Shown here: piece by piece, positions 57,725 through 64,000 of the stretch
How the letters are laid out: each line of letters starts with the position of its first letter
Position numbering within the stretch: the first letter of the stretch is position 1
Assembly: GCF_900497805.2 (NCBI RefSeq)
Contig: NW_020949602.1
Location: forward strand, 3,762,108 to 3,826,107
Direction of reading: 5' to 3'
DNA: 64,000 nucleotides
DNA from: Vombatus ursinus
Lineage: Eukaryota > Chordata > Mammalia > Diprotodontia > Vombatidae
Position numbers and translations under genes: made by a program
The notes under the pieces: model-generated
The model's database searches: none
What the model was told of the DNA's origin: nothing
Seen by the model: only the letters and a program-made list of their open reading frames with translations

Positions 57725-57915
57725 ATCAACAAGTCTTGATGAGGCTCTTGTATTTCAATTACCACCTTGGATTGGAAGCCAGAAGATCTTGGTGCAAGTC
57801 TTGGTTCTGCTGCTTACTACTTCTGTGTTATGACTCTGGGCAAGTCACTCAAACTCTCTGAGTATCATTGAAATCATCTAAAAAAGACGAGAGGTCGGGG
57901 ATCCCTTAAGGTCCT
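57725..57915 (+). repeat. MIR-family SINE
   Basis: attggaagccagaagatctt, tgactctgggcaagtcactc and ccttaaggtcctttctattt. Confidence 0.75.
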
Positions 57916-58059
57916 TTCTATTTATGATATATCATGCCTAGGCAGCAGGCAAGGATTCTTATGGGTAATCCAGGGACTCTGGGTCATCTTCATCACCCCC
58001 TCCTCTCAAAATTTCTTCCACTAAGTAGACACCAAACATCCTAATTGGGAGAAAACAGA

Positions 58060-58560
58060 TTGGTGGCAAGAGCCTGGTGTGCATGTGGGTGGGTGAGTGG
58101 ACTAATTGAACCCTGGAGGGAATGAGAAAAATACATTTTTCAAAAGGCAAACCCTCAAAGAGAAAAGAAAAGAACAAAGTGTGTGCGAGCGTTTCGTGGT
58201 ATGCTTCTTCTCCCCTGTTGTTTGCTGCTGTAATAAGAGGTGGGGGGGCAATCCTGGGCTCACACAGGAGGGGCCTGTCACTTTGTGTTACTACAATTCT
58301 ATATTTCAATTAAAGCAGTGTAACCAATTTAAAAGTCCCTCTGCCTACATGGAGATCTGAGGGGCCCACTCACAGGGCTTAATACCCCCATTTTTCCCTT
58401 TCTCCTCATTTTCATGTAAATCAGTCTGAATACTGTCTCGCTCCCCTTCCTCTCATGAAAACCCTTAAAATGTAACTCCAATTAAATTGTTGGCCTGAAG
58501 ATAGGAGTCTTGCTTCACAATGAGACAGGAAATTGGCAAGACCATCATGTTCTAGGTATA
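58060..58560. promoter_or_regulatory. Candidate intronic control element, repeat-free
   Basis: No transposon recognised. It includes ctatatttcaattaaagcag, ccaattaaattgttggcc and a pyrimidine-rich strand. Function unknown. Confidence 0.25.
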
Positions 58561-58579
58561 TAGTGAATTTGCCCCTGAC

Positions 58580-58780
58580 TGATATTCATAGATTCATAGA
58601 GTGGCAGTGATGGAAAGGGGCTTAGAGACCAAGTAGTCAAACTATTTATTTTAAGGAAGAGGAGCCTAGAAATTAGACAAGAGAAATGACCAGTTCAAGG
58701 CCACATAGGCACTAACAAGTAGAGATGAGATTTGAACTCAGGTCCTTTGCCTCCAAATTCAGTGTACTTTCAACTGTAAT
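58580..58780 (-). repeat. MIR-family SINE with L3-like left part
   Basis: ttcatagagtggcagtgatg, gatgagatttgaactcaggt. Confidence 0.75.
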
Positions 58781-59029
58781 ATCTAATTAACCTCTTCTTT
58801 ATGGGGATTTTAAGGTGTTTCTAGTCTCTTCTAGGTCAATCAGCTCCTTGGGAATGAAACAATAGTAAACCTGTTAACTACCTGCATCTAGATTATCATC
58901 TAAGTGACCTGGCTCTCAATCTTGGAATGAGTCACACTTAACTGAATTCTCTATTTGTGTTCACAATAGTGGAGGCGATGGGGAAAGAGCTTTGTTCTCA
59001 TAAAGCACCTTTATTAAAAGCTCTCCTAG

Positions 59030-59400
59030 GAATAACAGCTAACACTTTCAGAGTACTTATTTGAGGTTGTTAAAACACCTTATAAACATGATCTCATTGA
59101 ATATTCACATTGGAAGGTAGGTATTGTAGGTACCATTACCCCTATTTTATAGATAAGGAAACTGAGGCTGGGAGAGATTAAATGACAGGATCATAGCTAC
59201 AGAAGGGGAAGAGATCTTAGAGATCATAAAATCATAGACCTAGAGCTGGAAGGAACACCGAGACATACAGTGAAGCCACCTCATTTTATAGATGGAGAAA
59301 TCAAGGCTAAGGAAGTTCAAGCAACTTGCCTAACGGGACACTGCAGTAAACATCAGAGGTGAAATTTGAACCCAAGTCCTCTGACTTTGGAATCAGAGCT
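59030..59400 (-). repeat. Two antisense MIR-family SINEs
   Basis: 59030-59190: aacatgatctcattgaatat, agataaggaaactgaggctg. 59195-59400: gacctagagctggaaggaac, aagcaacttgcctaacggga. Confidence 0.8.
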
Positions 59401-59475
59401 CTTAAAAACTATCTTTTATAGGGCATCTTGGGAAGTACTTTAAATATACTATTTTACTTGAACCTGCTACAGGTA

Positions 59476-59477
<2 letters not shown>

Positions 59478-59535
<58 letters not shown>

Positions 59536-59556
59536 CCTCCCTCCCTCCCTCCCTCC
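59478..59556. repeat. (TC)n and (CTCC)n microsatellite
   Basis: About 50 bp of pure tc followed by ccctccctccctc. It is purine-rich on the DAB1 transcript strand. Confidence 0.97.
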
Positions 59557-59594
59557 TATAACCCTAACCCTAAACTCCTCCAACAAGAGTAAAC

Positions 59595-59820
59595 ACAGTG
59601 GCTCGGGCAAGGACTTGGAGTCAGGAAGATCTGAGTTCAAATTGTGTCTCAGACATTTACTAACTCTGTATCATTGAACTGCTTGGCTTCAGTAGAATAA
59701 GAACTACACCTACTTTACATTGTGGGATTGATCAAATATGATAACATATGTAAAATGCTTTGTAAGTCTTGAAACACAACAGATATTAGCTCTTTTTATG
59801 ATCATACCCATTTTACAGAT
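59595..59820 (+). repeat. MIR/THER1-like SINE
   Basis: acttggagtcaggaagatct, ctgagttcaaattgtgtctc, atgataacatatgtaaaatg. Confidence 0.75.
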
Positions 59821-59839
59821 AAGAAACTGAGAGTAAGGG

Positions 59840-59923
59840 AAGCTATCCATCCATCCATCCATTTATCTATCCATTCATCTATCTAGTCATCCATCCACTC
59901 CTCTATTCATCTACTACCTATTC

Positions 59924-59972
<49 letters not shown>

Positions 59973-59985
59973 TCNNNNNNNNNNT

Positions 59986-60029
<44 letters not shown>

Positions 60030-60058
60030 TCCTTCCATCTACCCATCCATCTACCTAT
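59840..60058. repeat. (ATCC/TATC)n and (TTTC)n microsatellite containing a 10-N gap
   Basis: catc/tatc repeats from 59843, then pure tttc from about 59928, N at 59975-59984, and tttc to about 60030. The true length is unknown. Confidence 0.95.
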
Positions 60059-60299
60059 CTAATTATGTGGCAAAAAAGACTCATAGACTCTTAGAACTCT
60101 GACATCAACTAGTTCCTCCTGACATGGACTAGAATCTTTTTGCCATCACTGCTGACAGTGGTAACATTGCTAATCATTGAAAAACTCCCACCCAGTCTTG
60201 GGGGTAGGGGTTCCGAGGCAGTTCCCAAAACTTGTAGAAAGCACAAGTTGTTAGGAATGTGTCCCTCCCATCAAGCCTGACTCTGCCATTTAGTCCCTA

Positions 60300-60590
60300 A
60301 GAGGCAGCGAAGGAGTAAATAAAGTGTTAGACTTGGAGTCCAGTCCAACTCCTGACCATTACTGGCTGTGTGATCCTAGGCAAATCACTAAGTTTTCTGG
60401 GCCTCAGTTACTCATTGGCAAAATGAGAAAATGAGATTTGACTTGATGACTTTTCCTGTCCCTTCTACATCTAGACCCATACTCTTCAGTCACGTAACTC
60501 CTCTGACTCTGTTTCTCTTTGGTAAAATGAGGAGGTGTAAGTTGATGACCTTGGAGGCCCCCTTTCAGTTACAAACCTAGGATCTGATGA
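60300..60590 (+). repeat. Two sense MIR-family SINEs
   Basis: 60310-60475: gttagacttggagtccagtc, gtgatcctaggcaaatcact. 60500-60590: ctcttggtaaaatg-type core (ttctctttggtaaaatgagg) and ccccctttcagttacaaacc. Confidence 0.7.
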
Positions 60591-60634
60591 ACTTCTACTC
60601 ATTGTTCCTATCTATGTCGTATAGGGGAAAACAT

Positions 60635-60830
60635 AAGAATTCAGCTCCCTTGTCTCCTCTGTTTATTATCTCCAAATTATCCCCGTCTACAGCTTGTTTG
60701 TACACATTGCACTGTAAACTGTGAGCTTCTCAAGGGCAGGGACTGTCTTTTGCCTTTTTTTTTGTATCTCTAGTGCTTAGCATAGTGCCTGCCATATAGT
60801 GGTGTTTAATAATTGCTTGTTGCTTGGACA
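60635..60830 (+). repeat. L2 LINE 3' end, sense
   Basis: gagcttctcaagggcaggga, gcttagcatagtgcctgcca and taataattgcttgttgc. Confidence 0.85.
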
Positions 60831-60839
60831 TGTCCCAGT

Positions 60840-61045
60840 GGTAGTCTTTCAGCAGTGTAGTGGTGGAGCCCTGAATTCAGAGTCCCTGGAACTGAGTTCA
60901 AATTCCAGTTCTGTCCCTTGCTAGTTCTAGGATCTTCAGCAGATCACTTCATCTCTTTGGGATTTTGTTCTCAAATCTGTAAAATGACAGCAGATGACTG
61001 CTTTGAAGGTTTCTTCCAGTTCTGAATGTGCAGTTCTATGCTCCC
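60840..61045 (+). repeat. MIR-family SINE
   Basis: gagttcaaattccagttctg, tcttcagcagatcacttcat and gaaggtttcttccagttctg. Confidence 0.75.
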
Positions 61046-61053
61046 CATAAACT

Positions 61054-61242
61054 CAGGGGTCTTTACCTTTTTTATGTCCTGGAGTCTCTGGACCCTTTTT
61101 CAGAATTATGTTTTTAAATGCGTTAAGCAAATACACAGGATTTACAAAAGAAATCAAATTATATTGACACAGTTATAAAATATATTAAAAAAACAAACAA
61201 ACAAACAAAAATGTTCCGAGACCACAAGCTAAGAGCTCCCTG
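61054..61242 (+). mobile_element. Probable hAT-type nonautonomous element
   Basis: It starts caggggtctttacctttttt and ends gctaagagctccctg, an imperfect inverse. The interior includes gaattatgtttttaaatgcg and ttataaaatatatt. Flanking octamers do not match clearly. A short (AAAC)n lies inside. Confidence 0.5.
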
Positions 61243-61331
61243 CACTCAGCTTTTATTTCTCCTGGTTCAACATCCCTATTTCCTTCAATGGATCCTTTGA
61301 GGCCACCCAACCAGTTTTAAAGTGAGTTCTG

Positions 61332-61497
61332 AGGGGCAGCTAGGTGGCGCAGTGGATAAAACACTGGCCCTGAAGTCAGGAGTACCTGAGTTCAAATCCA
61401 GCCTCAGACCAAACACCTGACACTTGCTAGCTGTATGACCCTGGGCAAGTCACTTAACCCCATTTGCCTAAAAAACAAAAAAACAAACAAAAAAAAA
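61332..61497 (+). repeat. WSINE1-like SINE with perfect 14-bp target duplication
   Basis: taaagtgagttctg flanks the element at 61318-61331 and 61498-61511. The head is ggggcagctaggtggcgcag, the core gtatgaccctgggcaagtca, ending tgcctaaaaa and an A-rich tail. Intact duplication and tail make it the freshest insertion in the window. Confidence 0.93.
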
Positions 61498-61629
61498 TAA
61501 AGTGAGTTCTGGCTTCTACAACCCTCCCCTCCCCCCAAGACATGGAGAGCTGTCAAAGGAATCTTCTCTCCTAGGAACAGAAGGAAGCTGAACAGACCTA
61601 GTAGCACAATTGACACCCTAAGAGCCCTG

Positions 61630-62130
61630 CAAAGACAATAAACTTAGATAGACTTAAAAACAGATCATTACAATGATGAATGACAATTCCAGAGAATCCA
61701 AGATGAAGCCTGTACACAACTTGACAGAAAGGTGAGACACTCAGTATGCAAAATGAGACATATATCTTCAGACAAATCCAAAACGGGGATTTGTTTTGTT
61801 TTACTATGCGTATTTGTTGTAAACTTCTTTTTTTCCAATATGGAAGAAGAGGTAGAAAGAGAATAGCCCAAACTGTCATTGGAAGAAAAAGAAAATGTCG
61901 TTTAAACATTTTAAATGTACAGAAGAGAATAAAAGAGAATCTAGAAAGAATACAGAGACATAAAAAAGCTTTGAAGGTCACATAACAAATTTATTATATA
62001 TTTAAAAGGGAAAGTGAGCTATACATAATAGAGATTTCTGGTTTCATGTACAATTTTGCCCTCCTGTTCTATTATGTATACAGAGTTACTAATTTTCTTG
62101 GTGTTTAAGTTTAAAAAAAAAGTTTAAAGA
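61630..62130 (+). repeat. 3' end of a non-LTR retrotransposon, family uncertain
   Basis: gatgaagcctgtacacaact, atgagacatatatcttcaga, gtttgttttactatgc-type text and an A-rich tail near 62115. It resembles marsupial LINE 3' UTR text I have seen, but I cannot name it. Frames on both strands are not recognisable proteins. Confidence 0.45.
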
Positions 62131-62389
62131 GAGGATGAATATCCATAGGGAGCCAGGTTCAAATTGTAGGTTTGTAAGTGACCACATACAGGAAAAATCA
62201 AGGGAAAATCTACTTGGAGCAGCAGGTGACTTAATATCAAAATAATCAACTAGTCTTCTATCTTAGAGCTGGACCTTTATAGGATAGGCGGATACACAGG
62301 GGCTCTTGCCAGCAAAATGGGGCTTCACCTCTATCAAAATGACCACAGGTGTCACACAGAGGTCATTATTTAGAGGAGGCAATAGATTG

Positions 62390-62520
62390 ATAGAATGGGA
62401 AGAGAATTGGATTTGGAATCAGTTGTATTGGCAAGTGACCTCCCTATTTGACTGTTTCTTCACCTGAAAAATGAGGGCCCTGGACTAAGGACCTCTAAAG
62501 TCCCTTTCAGCTCTAAATTC
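62390..62520 (+). repeat. MIR-family SINE
   Basis: gaattggatttggaatcagt and ctctaaagtccctttcagct. Confidence 0.75.
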
Positions 62521-62670
62521 TTCCAACAAGCATTTATTAACCATCCCTCCAGTGTTTAGATGCTGGGGATACAATGACAAAAACAAAACAGGCATGACTC
62601 TCAATGTGCTTACATTCTATTAGAAAGAAATAACATATACAGAGATAAAGAATTTTCTAAGAGGTTGGAG

Positions 62671-62711
<41 letters not shown>

Positions 62712-62890
62712 TACCAACTGGAGGGATAAGGACAGGCCAAATGTAGGAGTGGAATTTAAACAAAGCTTTGGAGATAGCTAGGGAATGTATGAGACCGAAG
62801 TGAGAAGGGTGTTAGACATTCAAGGTTGGAGAGACAGCCTAAGGATGACAGTATAGAGAAGGAGGATGAAGTGCTGGATACAAGTAATAG
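62520..62890 (-). repeat. L2 LINE fragment, antisense, with internal (TG)n
   Basis: tccaacaagcatttattaac, atgctggggatacaatgaca, a (TG)n at 62674-62708, and aacaaagctttggagatagc. Confidence 0.75.
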
Positions 62891-62894
62891 CAAA

Positions 62895-63345
62895 AAGTCC
62901 AATTTGGCTTGAACGTATCCTATGATTTGTATTCAAATTTTGCTTCTGTTTCTTGCTATTTTTGTTGTTCAGTCATTTCAGTAATGTCTGGCTCTTTGTG
63001 ACCCCATTTGGAGTTTTCTTGGCAAAGATACTGGACTCATTTGCCATTTCCTTCTCCAGCTCATTTTACAGATGAAGAAACTGAGGCAAACAAGGTTAAA
63101 TGACTTGGTCAGGGTCACACAGCTAGTAAGTGTCTGAGGCCAGATTTGAACTCAGGAAGGGGAGTCTTCCTGACTCCAGACCTGGCACTCTATGCAATAT
63201 GGTGCCACCTAGCTGTTCCTTCTTGCTATCCTAGGGCAAGGCATTTATCCTCTCTTGGACCTCAGTTTCATTATTTGCATGAATAAGTAGTTGAACCAGA
63301 TCACTAAGAACCCTCCTCACCTCCATGTAAACTCTTAGGATCTGA
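62895..63345 (+). repeat. MIR-family SINE split by a MAR1-like SINE
   Basis: Left 62895-62959 (atttgtattcaaattttgct) and right 63220-63345 (gggcaaggcatttatcctct, gatcactaagaaccctcctc) are one sense MIR. Confidence 0.75.
62960..63219 (-). repeat. MAR1-like SINE with perfect 10-bp target duplication
   Basis: ttcttgctat flanks it at 62950-62959 and 63220-63229. Antisense order: ttgttgttcagtcatttcag, gaccccatttggagttttct, gaagaaactgaggcaaacaa, ggtgccacctagctg. Confidence 0.93.
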
Positions 63346-63821
63346 ACAGTACTCACCTCTTAGCCCACCACAGCCTGACTGCTTCCTGTCTGGCACTTTA
63401 CAAAAAGGACAGTATCTTATCATTGCAGCTCCTCTCTATAATTTCTTGAGCCAAACTGAGCCTAAGTTTCAGGATTTGTCAGAAGGTTCCCATAGTTCTG
63501 AATAGAAGTCCTGTGTGATGTTCTAAGCTTTGCCATCAGTTTTTTGGTGGTGCAGAAATCTGAGTGGTGCCCCTCCTCCTTTTTTTTAAGGAGTCCTTAA
63601 AAATAATTAGATGGCATTACACCCAGAGCAAGCACCATCACATCCTCCTCTTTGATCCCTACAGGCTTCTTGCTGTGGACACTGGTAAACTGGGGTCCCA
63701 CAAAACCAATACAACTAAAGCATGAAAGATTCAATCAAAGAAATGTTTCTACTTTCTGTCAATGTAATCCTTGAAAAATAATCATAAACGCATAAATCTA
63801 GAGCTGGAAGGCCCTCAGGGT

Positions 63822-64000
63822 AGGCAGCTAGGTGGGACAGTGGAGAGAGCACTATCTTGGAGATAGGAAGACCAGAGCCCAAATTTGTCCCCAGACACTG
63901 AAGAGCTCTGGGACCCTGGGCCTTAGCCTGTCTGCCTCAACTGTAAAATGGGATAACAATAACATCTATTTCACTGCATTGCTTTATTTGTGAGGATCAA
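63822..64000 (+). repeat. MIR/MAR-like SINE cut by the window end
   Basis: aggcagctaggtgggacagt head, ctgcctcaactgtaaaatgg core and the start of the tail 'ttatttgtgaggatcaa'. Confidence 0.85.

Larger units (their letters stand above)
22670..64000 (-). other. DAB1: DAB1 intron 4 (at least 41.3 kb; continues past the window)
   Basis: No further DAB1 exon was recognised; in particular I did not find the expected preceding segment ending FDEKTG. Stretches of more than 300 bp with no recognised gene or repeat include about 22700-23140, 24850-25580, 25830-26570, 26740-27390, 28590-29490, 31615-32540, 35840-36530, 40075-41090, 41220-42200, 43065-43555, 47020-47600, 47815-48585, 50000-50970 and 57920-58575. 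The rest is repeats, listed separately. Confidence 0.85.

Noticed and set aside
57959-58309. 116-residue minus-strand frame
   Set aside because: Checked as a possible exon because of an acidic stretch; it does not match DAB1 or any family I know.
61598-61981. 127-residue minus-strand frame and overlapping plus-strand frame
   Set aside because: They cover the A-rich 3' end of a non-LTR element; the hydrophobic peptide is what a complement of A-rich DNA yields.

Overview
The window is an internal piece of a marsupial DAB1 (Disabled-1, Reelin adaptor) gene on the minus strand. The organism call rests on the repeats. MIR-core SINEs with tails like the RTE/BovB LINE, a WSINE1-like SINE, and abundant old L2 and L3/CR1 LINE remnants are typical of marsupials. 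The five recognised exons differ from the human protein, as I remember it, at one residue in 139 (Asp212 to Glu). I cannot fix the species. The WSINE1-like copy at 61332 leans toward an Australian lineage.

Reading down the minus strand, the recognised coding exons are: 22538-22669 (residues 103-146, PTB domain), 21183-21302 (147-186, end of PTB and the Y185 site), 20652-20690 (187-199, Y198), 18692-18757 (200-221, Y200 and Y220) and 14315-14374 (222-241, Y232). All five are multiples of three and are joined at phase 0. The three exons carrying Y185, Y198 and Y220 each end in Tyr-Gln, so each phosphotyrosine motif is completed by whichever exon is spliced next. The four introns between these exons are 1235, 492, 1894 and 4317 bp. 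The remaining 41 kb upstream (22670-64000) and 14 kb downstream (1-14314) are intron with no further exon that I could recognise.

The introns are packed with old repeats: MIR-core SINEs on both strands, L2 and L3/CR1 fragments, a few hAT-like DNA transposon remnants and simple repeats. The more unusual structures are: a 33-bp repeat family at several loci, including an array at 29966-30680 with a roughly 90-bp higher-order period; three SINEs carrying the same hAT-like insert at the same point, one of them inverted; a 28-bp AT-rich array at 42425-42620; a ~75-bp direct repeat at 55919 and 56884; a degenerate tRNA-Lys-like sequence at 16534; and a probably false assembly gap at 40712. Several repeat-free stretches of 270-720 bp are candidates for conserved intronic control elements. 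I saw no endogenous retrovirus or LTR element, and no previously undescribed gene system.
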